A program made the position numbers and the translations under genes. Below the pieces are notes generated by a model. That model was not told where the DNA came from. It saw only the letters and a program-made list of their open reading frames with translations, and made no database searches. From positions 577,205 through 641,204 of the forward strand of contig NC_002620.2 in NCBI RefSeq assembly GCF_000006685.1: DNA of 64,000 nucleotides, given 5' to 3'. Origin of the DNA: Chlamydia muridarum str. Nigg. Lineage in GTDB: Bacteria; Chlamydiota; Chlamydiia; Chlamydiales; Chlamydiaceae. This document shows positions 9,738-18,125 of this stretch, one piece after another. Positions within the stretch are counted from its first letter, which is position 1. Each line of letters starts with the position of its first letter.

Positions 9738-11006
9738 ATGCCCCATCTTTTCTCTAAAGCTTGTCAATATTTCCCAGGAGGAGTCAACTCTCCTGTTCGA
9801 GCGTGCCGATCTGTTGATATAACCCCTCCCGTAGTAACAAGAGCTTCGGGAGATTTTTTTACGGATTCTCAAGGTAAAACATATATTGATTTTTGTGGAT
9901 CCTGGGGATCTTTGATCCACGGTCATAGTCATCCCTATATTTGCGAAGCAATCCAACAGGGCCTACAAAGGGGATGTTCCTATGGTCTTACTTCTGAACA
10001 GGAAATTTCATTTGCAGAAGAAATCTTTTCTTACTTAGAGATCTCCAACGACCATAAAATTCGATTCATGTCCACAGGATCAGAAGCTACTATGACCGCC
10101 GTTCGTCTTGCGAGAGGAGTCACAGAACGCCCTATTATCATTAAATTTTCAGGATGCTATCACGGTCATTCAGATGTTTTTTTACAAGAGATCCACTTCC
10201 AACAAACTATTCTAGACACTGTTGATCTCACCCAACCACTTACTCTTTCCCTTCCTTTCAATAATCTATCTCTGTTCCTAGATGTTATGAATCAAATAGG
10301 TCATAGAGTCGCTGGAGTCATTTTTGAGCCTATATGTGCAAATATGGGAGTTGTTCTTCCCTTACCAGGTTTTATAGAAGGCATTATTCAAACCTGTAGA
10401 AAAACAGGATCCCTTTCTATCATGGATGAAGTTGTTACAGGATTCCGAGTAAGCAAAGGCGGAGCAGCAGCTTTACACCCGTTAAAACCGGATATCCTTG
10501 TTTTCGGAAAAATTTTAGGTGGAGGATTGCCAGCATCGGCAGTTTGCGCTCCCGCAGCAATCATGGATTACCTAGCCCCTGTTGGGAAAGTTTTTCAAGC
10601 AGGCACTTTATCAGGAAACCCCTTAGCTATGTCTGCAGGGAAAGCTTCCATAGCCTTGTGTCGAGAAAAGAATTTTTATACTCAACTGTCTGCTATTGAG
10701 GATGATTTTTTATCCCCTATCGAACAAATGATTCAACAATCAGGTATTCCCGTCACACTTGTTCGTTATGGAAATCTTTTCTCCTTTTTCTTTAGCGAGA
10801 ATCGACCTAATAACCTTAAAGAAGTTCAGCTGTGTAATACCGATATTTTTCGAACTTTTTATCAACAGGCCTTCTTAAAAGGAATTTATCTTTCTCCATC
10901 ACCTTTCGAAGCGAGTTTCTTGTCCACAGCTCACTCCATGGAAAATTTGAACTATGCTCAACAAGTTTTAATAGAAAGCTTAGAACAAGCTTGCTCCTTA
11001 GTTTAG
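9738..11006 (+). CDS. hemL: Glutamate-1-semialdehyde 2,1-aminomutase
   Basis: Converts glutamate-1-semialdehyde to 5-aminolevulinate in the C5 route to heme. 422 residues of the class III aminotransferase fold. The PLP lysine is Lys258 in [16 protein letters not shown] (112-117) and DEVVTGFR (230-237) are the other family motifs. The ATG is preceded by a good ribosome site (TAGAGGACAATT). Transcribed divergently from leuS, and its last 9 bp overlap the end of the convergent algH-family gene. Corresponds to CT210 as recalled. Confidence 0.95.
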   Translation: MPHLFSKACQYFPGGVNSPVRACRSVDITPPVVTRASGDFFTDSQGKTYIDFCGSWGSLIHGHSHPYICEAIQQGLQRGCSYGLTSEQEISFAEEIFSYLEISNDHKIRFMSTGSEATMTAVRLARGVTERPIIIKFSGCYHGHSDVFLQEIHFQQTILDTVDLTQPLTLSLPFNNLSLFLDVMNQIGHRVAGVIFEPICANMGVVLPLPGFIEGIIQTCRKTGSLSIMDEVVTGFRVSKGGAAALHPLKPDILVFGKILGGGLPASAVCAPAAIMDYLAPVGKVFQAGTLSGNPLAMSAGKASIALCREKNFYTQLSAIEDDFLSPIEQMIQQSGIPVTLVRYGNLFSFFFSENRPNNLKEVQLCNTDIFRTFYQQAFLKGIYLSPSPFEASFLSTAHSMENLNYAQQVLIESLEQACSLV

Positions 11007-11570
11007 TAGTAAATTTTCAGGGACAGTCGACATTGAAGCAAAACGTCCTCCAAGATTTTGGAGAACATCTGACCATAATTTGTCAGGACGAGCAGTAAAA
11101 ACGATCTCTTGGCTTGCAGGAGCCAAGAACCATAAGCCTTCTAGAAACTCTTTTTCCAATTGACCCGCTTGCCAGCCACTATACCCAAAACAAAAAAGCA
11201 TTTTTTCGTCATTAGATTTTATTTCTCCTTCTTGGATAAAGGAAAAATCTCCTCCAAGGAACACAGAAGGACAAATTTCTATAGAAGAATTCGCATCTTC
11301 TGATGAACTCGAGTGTAACAACATAATCTGGTTTGCCTGCAAAGGGCCTCCCATACAAAACCGTACTCTAGACTCATCAAAATGATCTAAAGGAAAGACC
11401 TCTTCAGGAGAATCCATTTCCAATGTTTTATTGAGAATCAATCCAAAAGATCCATTTGGACTATGTTCACAAACTAAGATCACGCTCCTAGAAAAAACTC
11501 CTCCATTTACGTCTGGAGAAGCTATCAACAGCGAACCTTTTTCTAAAAGGGCATAAGGAAGTTTTGTCAT
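10998..11570 (-). CDS. AlgH/UPF0301 family protein
   Basis: 190-residue member of the UPF0301 (YqgE/AlgH) family, whose molecular role is not settled. Visible family features are the N-terminal GSLLIASP, then [11 protein letters not shown] with GSFGLILNK, the middle CMGGP and the later [13 protein letters not shown]. It appears cytosolic, with no signal peptide or membrane segment. It is last in a minus-strand run rpiA - DUF151 - algH, 19 bp after the DUF151 stop, and converges with hemL with a 9-bp overlap. CT211 as recalled. Confidence 0.85.
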   Translation of the reverse strand: MTKLPYALLEKGSLLIASPDVNGGVFSRSVILVCEHSPNGSFGLILNKTLEMDSPEEVFPLDHFDESRVRFCMGGPLQANQIMLLHSSSSEDANSSIEICPSVFLGGDFSFIQEGEIKSNDEKMLFCFGYSGWQAGQLEKEFLEGLWFLAPASQEIVFTARPDKLWSDVLQNLGGRFASMSTVPENLLLN

Positions 11571-11589
11571 GATATCTGATTATAGCAAA

Positions 11590-12033
11590 CTAATCTTCGT
11601 ATGGGATGGTTTCATCAAATATGGATTTTACACATAAAATAGGAGCTTGGTACTTAATCGCTAAAGGAATGCTATCACTTGGACGCGCATCTATATCCAA
11701 TATAGACAAACGATCTCCCCTTTTTTGTTCCAAAAACAATCGCGAATAAAAAATATTGTCCTTGTAATCTGTAATAACAACTCTAGCAACAGATATATCA
11801 AATCCTGTTAATATAAAGTTTAAGATGTCATGCGTCAAAGGACGTGTGTGCTCTTCTTCCCAGAGATCTTCAGATTTTTTGAAAGAGGTATCCATTGAGG
11901 CACAGCCATAAATAGCAAATTGCTTTTCCTCTGTCCCCAAAATAATGCCTGCATAATTATGGAAATTTACTAATTTATGAAAGCTTATTAAGATTAGTGA
12001 AGTATCTTTTATGATTTCTCGATCAATATTCAT
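11590..12033 (-). CDS. DUF151 (bifunctional nuclease-like) protein
   Basis: 147-residue protein of the DUF151/BFN family; some members have been reported to have DNase/RNase activity, but the role in chlamydiae is unknown. The family signature is visible in LDARPSD-type form as DIDARPSDSIPLAIKY near the C-terminus. ATG 12033 is chosen because it overlaps the rpiA stop by one base (TAATG), the same arrangement as leuS-kdtA; an upstream in-frame start at 12081 would lie inside rpiA and is less likely. CT212 as recalled. Confidence 0.8.
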   Translation of the reverse strand: MNIDREIIKDTSLILISFHKLVNFHNYAGIILGTEEKQFAIYGCASMDTSFKKSEDLWEEEHTRPLTHDILNFILTGFDISVARVVITDYKDNIFYSRLFLEQKRGDRLSILDIDARPSDSIPLAIKYQAPILCVKSIFDETIPYED

Positions 12034-12752
12034 TACGTAATTTCTTTCCGAACCACAGTACCATCGGCGTAACCTACCCACACCTCGGCCTTTGCTATAA
12101 CAAACCCGACATCAATAATGCCACGAATTTGTAACAATCTAATCAGATCTTCTTCTGGATGAGGATAAGAATCTGGAGAGCTCACATCATAGATATAATT
12201 GCCGTTATCTGTGATAAAACGTTCTCCGTGAGAAGTTTTACGCCAATCTCCAATATACCCTTGTTGATTAAGTACTTTCTCCACCGATGAACAACCAAAA
12301 GGAGAAATTTCGATAGGGAGAGGAAATGTCCCTAATACAGAAACGAGCTTGCGCTCATCTACTAGAATAATATTTCGTTTACCACTTTGTAGAAGAATTT
12401 TTTCCCGGAAAAGAGCTCCTCCTCCCCCCTTAATCATACGCAAATTAGCATCTACTTCATCAGCCCCATCCACAACCAAATCTAACTCCTGGGATAATGC
12501 AGGATCTAGAAAAGGAATCCCTAACGCTTGGGCTAACAAATGTGATATTCTTGAGGAGGCAACAGCTGTAATTGCTAGCCGCTCATTCCGAACACGCTCC
12601 CCTAAGGCCAAAATAAATTCTCGGGCCGTAGATCCACTTCCCAATCCTACACGCATTCCAGGCTCTACCAAAGCCACAGCCTCTCGCGCTAATTTTTGTT
12701 TTATAAAGGAAAAATCTTCAGAAGAAAAAGAATGAGCTACTTGTTTAGACAT
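12033..12752 (-). CDS. rpiA: Ribose-5-phosphate isomerase A
   Basis: Interconverts ribose 5-phosphate and ribulose 5-phosphate in the pentose phosphate pathway. 239 residues with the RpiA phosphate-binding loop GLGSGSTA (36-43), the catalytic-region DGADEVD and [11 protein letters not shown] with the conserved Lys and Glu. First of three closely packed minus-strand genes (rpiA, DUF151, algH family), with a one-base overlap to the next. Its 95-bp leader holds two hairpins. CT213 as recalled. Confidence 0.95.
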   Translation of the reverse strand: MSKQVAHSFSSEDFSFIKQKLAREAVALVEPGMRVGLGSGSTAREFILALGERVRNERLAITAVASSRISHLLAQALGIPFLDPALSQELDLVVDGADEVDANLRMIKGGGGALFREKILLQSGKRNIILVDERKLVSVLGTFPLPIEISPFGCSSVEKVLNQQGYIGDWRKTSHGERFITDNGNYIYDVSSPDSYPHPEEDLIRLLQIRGIIDVGFVIAKAEVWVGYADGTVVRKEIT

Positions 12753-12771
12753 AAGCCTCTCGAAACAACCT

Positions 12772-12794
12772 AGGAAGGGATCTGTTCCCTTCCT
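12772..12794 (-). terminator. Hairpin between the 12.8-14.5 kb Inc-like gene and rpiA
   Basis: A 9-bp perfect stem AGGAAGGGA/TCCCTTCCT with a 5-base loop follows the Inc-like gene on the minus strand and precedes rpiA by 20 bp. Only a weak T-rich stretch (TAGGTTGTTT) follows on the minus strand, so it may be a leaky terminator or a leader structure for rpiA. Confidence 0.5.
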
Positions 12795-12802
12795 TAAACA
12801 AG

Positions 12803-12827
12803 GAATCCTACAATTTATTTAGGATTC
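12803..12827. repeat. Inverted repeat downstream of the Inc-like gene
   Basis: GAATCCTA and TAGGATTC form an 8-bp perfect stem with a 9-base AT-rich loop. It lies 21 bp past the Inc-like gene stop and just before the 12772-12794 hairpin, giving two stem-loops in tandem. No U-tract follows it on either strand. Confidence 0.5.
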
Positions 12828-12847
12828 ATTCAAATCTTTATCAAGGC

Positions 12848-14497
12848 TTAATTAAACAATGTTGGCAAAGCTGTTCTTATTAAAGAAAAATTATTTACTA
12901 GACGAGCAAAGCAAGTGGAATCCTTGGCATTACAAATTTTTGCTAACTGCTCTACTTGTCCAACAGAGAACATCCCCCTGACGTATAGGCCTAACACAAA
13001 TATGGATAGTACTTTCTCTAATAATTTTCTTTCTGAAGATGGCAAAAAGGTCCGCAATTTTCTCTGTAATCCAACCTGTTCTAAAGAAGCTTTTAACCAT
13101 AGGAGGATATTTTGTTCACACAGAGGTGGATAGTTCTCGAATAGTACTTGTAGCTTTCGAAAAGTATCAAGCACACCAGCGAAATCCGCCTGAAGATTAG
13201 AAGAAGAGGCTTTTGCAATTACACCTATAACTCCTGAAGGAATTGCATCATTAAAATCTTTTAATAATTTCGTTAATTGCTGTGCAGGAGGTTCTTGCCC
13301 ATCCGGAGATCTGGATTCAAATTGCTTAGGAAGCGCACCCAAACAACGACAAGGATCTATTTCGCTGTACAAACAGCAAACCTCTTCCTTCTTCTCCTGT
13401 TTTGATCTATTTTCTTTCTCATCTTCACGTAAGACTTTCTGAATACCTGAAGCCCAAGAAAACTGCTTTGTCAGATTCTGAGCACTTGCTAAAGCAAGAG
13501 CTGATATCACATTCCCCGTACCCAAAAGATCCAGAATACGATTTCTTAAAGTAGAATCCTTATAACTCTCTGCTACCTGCGTTGCCACATATTGATTATG
13601 TTCGGGATTACCCAAACACCAGCCAGATAAGAAAATATTCATGGTAAGAAGAGCTGCTTCTAGAGCCAACTTTCTTTCCTGATTATTTTGCAAATCTGGG
13701 TTCGCAAGAATGCCTTGTCTTGTCTTTTCTAACAGGGATAGGAAAGGAGATGCATATTTTTGGGGATCAGCAAGAGCTCCACACAACCAAATCGTCCCAT
13801 TAGAAACCCCGTCTTGGGATTGCAACATTTTTTCTGCATGACGCGTAATTTTTAAAATAGGATTTTTATCTGGAGAAAAGGAAAATAAAAATACCCCTGC
13901 TAAATGAGAAACTTCTATGAGGCAAGGTTTTTCCTTTGCTGTAGGAATGACGTCACTAATCCCTTCGCATACCAAAGAAAACTCTCGTCCTACCTTTTCA
14001 AGACATTGCTTATATTTTTTACAAGCTACTAGGATGTTCTTATTACAAACTCGTACTCCAGTGCTTTTAATGCCAATTCTATTAGGAAGTGGGTCATCTG
14101 GTTGACCGAGAACCACAGGAACACTAGTATCCAAGCCCTTACGAATAGATTCTACAATAGATGATTCCGAAAAGTAGTCTTGCAGCTCGGTACTTAGCAG
14201 TTTAATACGTATAGCTACAAGTTGGGCATTAGCTATATATACCAAGAACGAAGCTGTTAACGCTATTATAGATAAAACGAGCAAGGATCCTGCAACAAGC
14301 GTAGCAGCAACCGGGAATCCTGGAACAGACAGCGCTACTACAAGTAACAGCAGCATCGCAGCAGCTGCTATTGCAGAAATAAGTCCTACAATTTGGCTCT
14401 GCCTAGAACGAGCCATAGCTTGGTTACACTGAGTTTCTAGAAGCGGAGAAACTCCTCTAGCAGAGTCAGAAGGATTGAGGGGAAGGCCTGCTTGCAT
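12848..14497 (-). CDS. Predicted inclusion membrane (Inc) protein
   Basis: 549-residue chlamydial protein (CT214 as recalled), predicted type III secreted inclusion-membrane protein. After a polar N-terminus of about 35 residues there are two closely spaced long hydrophobic segments (roughly 37-62 and 64-92) separated by a short turn, the bilobed pattern that defines Incs. The remaining ~450 residues are hydrophilic and would face the host cytosol; they hold a Cys/Lys/Glu-rich stretch around 365-390. No enzymatic motif is recognised. Transcribed alone on the minus strand, divergent from the aldolase gene. Inclusion-membrane location is inferred from the pattern. Confidence 0.8.
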   Translation of the reverse strand: MQAGLPLNPSDSARGVSPLLETQCNQAMARSRQSQIVGLISAIAAAAMLLLLVVALSVPGFPVAATLVAGSLLVLSIIALTASFLVYIANAQLVAIRIKLLSTELQDYFSESSIVESIRKGLDTSVPVVLGQPDDPLPNRIGIKSTGVRVCNKNILVACKKYKQCLEKVGREFSLVCEGISDVIPTAKEKPCLIEVSHLAGVFLFSFSPDKNPILKITRHAEKMLQSQDGVSNGTIWLCGALADPQKYASPFLSLLEKTRQGILANPDLQNNQERKLALEAALLTMNIFLSGWCLGNPEHNQYVATQVAESYKDSTLRNRILDLLGTGNVISALALASAQNLTKQFSWASGIQKVLREDEKENRSKQEKKEEVCCLYSEIDPCRCLGALPKQFESRSPDGQEPPAQQLTKLLKDFNDAIPSGVIGVIAKASSSNLQADFAGVLDTFRKLQVLFENYPPLCEQNILLWLKASLEQVGLQRKLRTFLPSSERKLLEKVLSIFVLGLYVRGMFSVGQVEQLAKICNAKDSTCFARLVNNFSLIRTALPTLFN

Positions 14498-14793
14498 AAA
14501 AAATCTTTTCTCTTTTACACGCCATATATCGGGGATAATGAGGACATTTTAATACAACTTATCTTTAGAACGGTGGGAAATTATTGGAGAGATGTTTTCT
14601 CTCTCTGTAAAATTACAAAGATCTTAACTAAAATTTCTTACAAAGTTGTGTGCAAAAGATTTTTCCCAACAAAATAAATGTTTGCATGCTAAGAAAAATT
14701 CATAGACAATCCGCCCTTTCGCATTAGCTCTCACTGGGGAGCAATTGCACTTTCAGGGTTTCACCTTATCTAACAAAATAGGAGCATTTTCGA
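14498..14793. other. Divergent intergenic region, Inc-like gene / aldolase
   Basis: 296 bp between two divergent starts, AT-rich, with no credible gene. The aldolase side carries a clear ribosome site (AATAGGAGCATTTTCG before the ATG). I could not fix a convincing promoter pair for either gene by eye. Confidence 0.5.
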
Positions 14794-15843
14794 ATGACAA
14801 CGATTCTTGATCTTCTTGGCAAAGACGCCGACTATCTCCTTAATCACCAATGCATTATAAAAAAAGAGGCTCTAACGCTTCCCTCCGGAGACTTCGTATC
14901 GCGAGTTTTTGCAGAATCAGACAGAAATAATCGTGTGCTCCGTTCTCTTCAACAAATGTTTGATCATGGACGCTTAGGTGGTAGCGGGTACCTTTCTATT
15001 CTTCCTGTTGATCAAGGTGTCGAACATACGGCTGGTGCATCTTTTGCGAAGAATCCTATGTATTTCGATCCAGAAAATATTGTACGTCTTGCTATAGAAT
15101 CAGGCTGTTCTGCTGTAGCTTCTTCTTATGGAGTTTTGAGCATATTAGCTAGACGGTATGCTCATAAAATTCCTTTTTTACTCAAATTAAACCACAACGA
15201 ACTGCTATCATACCCTACGACATATCACCAGATCTTCTTCAGTCAAGTCGAAGATGCTTATAATATGGGTGCTGTCGCTGTTGGAGCAACTGTCTACTTT
15301 GGATCAGAGTCTTCCAATGAAGAAATCGTCTCTGTTGCTAAAGCTTTTTCAAGAGCTAGAGAGCTTGGCTTAGCTACCGTTTTATGGTGTTATTTGCGGA
15401 ATCCGCACTTCACTAGGAATGGAGTAGATTACCATACCGCGGCCGATTTGACAGGGCAAGCAGACCATCTTGGCGCAACTTTGGGAGCAGACATTGTTAA
15501 ACAAAAACTCCCAACCTTACAAGAAGGATTTAAAACGATCAATTTCAGTAAAACAGATGATCTTGTGTACTCAGAGCTTTCATCAAACCACCCTATTGAT
15601 TTATGCCGGTACCAAGTACTCAATAGCTATTGCGGGAAAGTTGGATTAATTAATTCCGGAGGTCCTTCTTCTGGGCAAAACGACTTTACTGAAGCAGCTA
15701 AAACAGCTGTAATTAATAAACGAGCTGGTGGCATGGGGCTGATTTTAGGTAGAAAAGCCTTCCAAAGACCTTTCTCTGAAGGAGTTCAGCTACTTAATTT
15801 AATTCAAGACATTTACTTAGATCCGACCATCTCCATATCGTAA
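14794..15843 (+). CDS. fbaB: Class I fructose-1,6-bisphosphate aldolase (DhnA/FbaB type)
   Basis: Cleaves fructose 1,6-bisphosphate to triose phosphates in glycolysis; archaeal-type class I Schiff-base aldolase of the DhnA family, 349 residues. Visible features: LPVDQGVEH near residue 70, a substrate-binding LKLNHNE, and [10 protein letters not shown] whose Lys fits the Schiff-base position. The phosphate-binding SGGPSSG and [12 protein letters not shown] lie towards the C-terminus. It is the only aldolase in the window and completes the step after the PFKs at 1-5 kb. A good SD precedes the ATG; the amino-acid transporter follows 13 bp later. CT215 as recalled. Confidence 0.9.
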   Translation: MTTILDLLGKDADYLLNHQCIIKKEALTLPSGDFVSRVFAESDRNNRVLRSLQQMFDHGRLGGSGYLSILPVDQGVEHTAGASFAKNPMYFDPENIVRLAIESGCSAVASSYGVLSILARRYAHKIPFLLKLNHNELLSYPTTYHQIFFSQVEDAYNMGAVAVGATVYFGSESSNEEIVSVAKAFSRARELGLATVLWCYLRNPHFTRNGVDYHTAADLTGQADHLGATLGADIVKQKLPTLQEGFKTINFSKTDDLVYSELSSNHPIDLCRYQVLNSYCGKVGLINSGGPSSGQNDFTEAAKTAVINKRAGGMGLILGRKAFQRPFSEGVQLLNLIQDIYLDPTISIS

Positions 15844-15856
15844 TTTAGAGGTACTC

Positions 15857-17257
15857 ATGCATCATCGCAAATCTTCCACCCCGTTAGGGACTTTTACTGT
15901 GGGGATGTTATCCCTCGCAGTAGTTATTAGTTTAAGAAATCTTCCTTTAACCGCAAAACATGGCTTGTCTACCCTGTTTTTTTATGCCATTTCTGTAGCT
16001 TGTTTTATGATTCCCTATGCTCTTATTGCAGCAGAGTTGGCTTCTTTCAAGCCTCAGGGCATTTATGTGTGGACACGTGATGCTTTAGGGAAGCGCTGGG
16101 GATTCTTCGCCATATGGATGCAGTGGTTCCATAATATGACTTGGTATCCAGCTATGTTAGCTTTTATTGCTAGTACGCTTGTTTATCAAATCAGCCCGGA
16201 TCTTGCAAATAATCGTCTCTATCTGGCCTCTGTTATTCTTTTAGGTTTTTGGGGCCTAACTTTCTTTAATTTTCTAGGAATTGGAACATCCGCTCTTTTC
16301 AGTTCTATCTGCGTAATTATAGGAACTCTCATTCCCGGAGCCATTTTAGTCGCTTTCGCAGCTTACTGGATTCATAGTGGAAACCCCATTGCAATTACTT
16401 TTTCTTGGGGAGAGCTCTTCCCAGACTTCTCTTCTCTTTCTTCTTTTGTTCTTCTATCCGGAATGCTTCTTGCATTATGTGGATTAGAAGCTAATGCCAA
16501 TTTAGCCTCAGATATGGAGGATCCTAAGAGAAATTATCCCAAAGCAGTTTTCATTGGAGCAGTGGCTACGCTTGCTATTTTAGTGCTAGGATCATTGGCA
16601 ATTGCTATTGTAATCCCTAAAGAAGAAATTAGTTTAGTCTCCGGACTTATTCGAGCATTCTCTCTTTTCTTTGAAAAATACAATCTTTCTTGGATGACAG
16701 GGATTATCGTTGCAATGACGATAGCTGGGTCTTTAGGAGAATTGAATGCTTGGATGTTTGCTGGCACTAAAGGGTTATTCATTTCTACTCAAAATGACTG
16801 CTTACCTAAAATTTTCAAAAAAACTAATTCTAGGAATGTCCCCACAAATCTTATGCTTTTCCAGGCGATTGTGGTTACTTTATTCACATTCATATTCATC
16901 TATGTGGACTCTGCAGACCTCGCTTACTGGATTTTGAGCGCTCTTAGCGTGCAGATGTACCTTGTCATGTACATTTGCTTATTTATATCTGGCCCTGTTC
17001 TTAGAATTAAAGAGCCTAAAGCTCAAAGACTCTATTGTGTGCCTGGGAAACTTGTGGGAATGTGTATTCTGTCTGCTTTAGGGATTCTCTCTTGCTTGTT
17101 TGCTTTAGGCATTAGCTTCCTTCCTCCTCAGGCAGTAATTTCCTCATCAACTATGGGAGGCGGGTTTGGTTATACAGCGCTCCTGCTCTTAGCCTTTACT
17201 ATTAATTGTTGCATTCCTTTTGGAATGTACTATTCCCATAAAAAATTAATTAAATAA
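15857..17257 (+). CDS. xasA: Amino acid transporter/antiporter (APC superfamily)
   Basis: 466-residue inner-membrane protein with about 12 hydrophobic segments, matching the glutamate:GABA antiporter-like (GadC/XasA) branch of the APC superfamily. Family features include the first helix GMLSLAVVISLRNLP, the AAELASFKPQGIYVW segment in helix 2, and GLEANANLASDMEDPKRNYPKA in the middle. Substrate is not certain; C. trachomatis CT216 is annotated similarly. Cotranscribed with the aldolase gene (13-bp gap) and closed by a terminator at 17272. Confidence 0.85.
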   Translation: MHHRKSSTPLGTFTVGMLSLAVVISLRNLPLTAKHGLSTLFFYAISVACFMIPYALIAAELASFKPQGIYVWTRDALGKRWGFFAIWMQWFHNMTWYPAMLAFIASTLVYQISPDLANNRLYLASVILLGFWGLTFFNFLGIGTSALFSSICVIIGTLIPGAILVAFAAYWIHSGNPIAITFSWGELFPDFSSLSSFVLLSGMLLALCGLEANANLASDMEDPKRNYPKAVFIGAVATLAILVLGSLAIAIVIPKEEISLVSGLIRAFSLFFEKYNLSWMTGIIVAMTIAGSLGELNAWMFAGTKGLFISTQNDCLPKIFKKTNSRNVPTNLMLFQAIVVTLFTFIFIYVDSADLAYWILSALSVQMYLVMYICLFISGPVLRIKEPKAQRLYCVPGKLVGMCILSALGILSCLFALGISFLPPQAVISSSTMGGGFGYTALLLLAFTINCCIPFGMYYSHKKLIK

Positions 17258-17271
17258 TTTATTCTTTAGTG

Positions 17272-17296
17272 ACGGCCTTCATAAAAGGAAGGCCGT
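17272..17296 (+). terminator. Stem-loop after the amino acid transporter
   Basis: ACGGCCTTC and GAAGGCCGT form a perfect 9-bp GC-rich stem with a 7-base loop, followed by the pyrimidine-rich TCCTTCCTTGTTCC. It lies 14 bp past the transporter stop and before the tRNA thiolase gene. Confidence 0.65.
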
Positions 17297-17345
17297 TCCT
17301 TCCTTGTTCCTGGATTTCTAATCCGCAAATCTTTAAAATTCTTCC

Positions 17346-18125
17346 ATGTTTACACTACGAAGCACCCCTCCATGGACAAAATCTGGGAAACGTGTTGAAA
17401 GCCTCATTCGTAAGGCATTGTACACTTATGCCATGTTAGAGAAGCATACGCATATCGCGGTTGCTCTAAGTGGAGGTAAAGACAGCCTATCTCTTCTGCT
17501 TATGCTGAAAGCTATTTCTGGTAGAGGATTCCCAGAACTAACTATTCATGCGATCCATATTGGAGGCAAATATTCTTGCGGTGCAGCAGTTAGCGGAAAC
17601 TATCTTTCTTCTATTTGTGACAAGATTCAAGTCCCACTTATTTCTATTCCTTCCCCTTATGAGACAGAGAATCCTGAATGCTACACTTGCTCTCGAATCA
17701 GACGACGCCTTCTTTTTGATGCGGCTAAAAGCGTTGGAGCAACAGCTGTTGCGTTTGGACATCATAGAGATGATGTTATTCAGACAGCACTAATGAATCT
17801 TCTTCACAAAGCAGAGTTTGCAGGCATGCTTCCTGTCGTAGATATGGTGAATTTTGGAATTACAATCCTGCGTCCCCTTATCTTCATCCCTGAAGAATTA
17901 ATCCGTAAATTTGCTAAGGAAAGTGGTTTTGCTCGAATCACCTGCCGTTGCCCAGTCATTTCTCTGCGAACCAAAACCGAAGAAGCTCTAAAAACCTTAG
18001 AAACGATATTTCCTCAAGCAAGGCATAACATTGCTTTAGCTGTTAGAGAATCGGGGCTTATTAAAGCTAATAACGTCGAGAAGACTGTTTCCATTCAGGA
18101 CGACAAAAACGCTTTTTCCTTATAA
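17346..18125 (+). CDS. TtcA-like tRNA thiolation ATPase (PP-loop)
   Basis: 259-residue PP-loop ATPase. LSGGKDS (41-47) is the ATP pyrophosphatase loop, C112xxC115 (CYTC) and the later Cys200/Cys202 fit the cysteines that bind an Fe-S cluster in TtcA, and GHHRDD (138-143) is the family motif. TtcA makes 2-thiocytidine at position 32 of certain tRNAs; that activity here is inferred. TilS (lysidine synthase) is less likely because of the CxxC and the spacing of the motifs. The last 59 bp overlap the 3' end of the convergent helicase gene, which is unusual. CT217 as recalled. Confidence 0.8.
   Translation: MFTLRSTPPWTKSGKRVESLIRKALYTYAMLEKHTHIAVALSGGKDSLSLLLMLKAISGRGFPELTIHAIHIGGKYSCGAAVSGNYLSSICDKIQVPLISIPSPYETENPECYTCSRIRRRLLFDAAKSVGATAVAFGHHRDDVIQTALMNLLHKAEFAGMLPVVDMVNFGITILRPLIFIPEELIRKFAKESGFARITCRCPVISLRTKTEEALKTLETIFPQARHNIALAVRESGLIKANNVEKTVSIQDDKNAFSL

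Noticed and set aside
17346..18125. Calling the PP-loop protein TilS
   Set aside because: The CxxC pair, later cysteines and GHHRDD spacing fit TtcA better than lysidine synthase.
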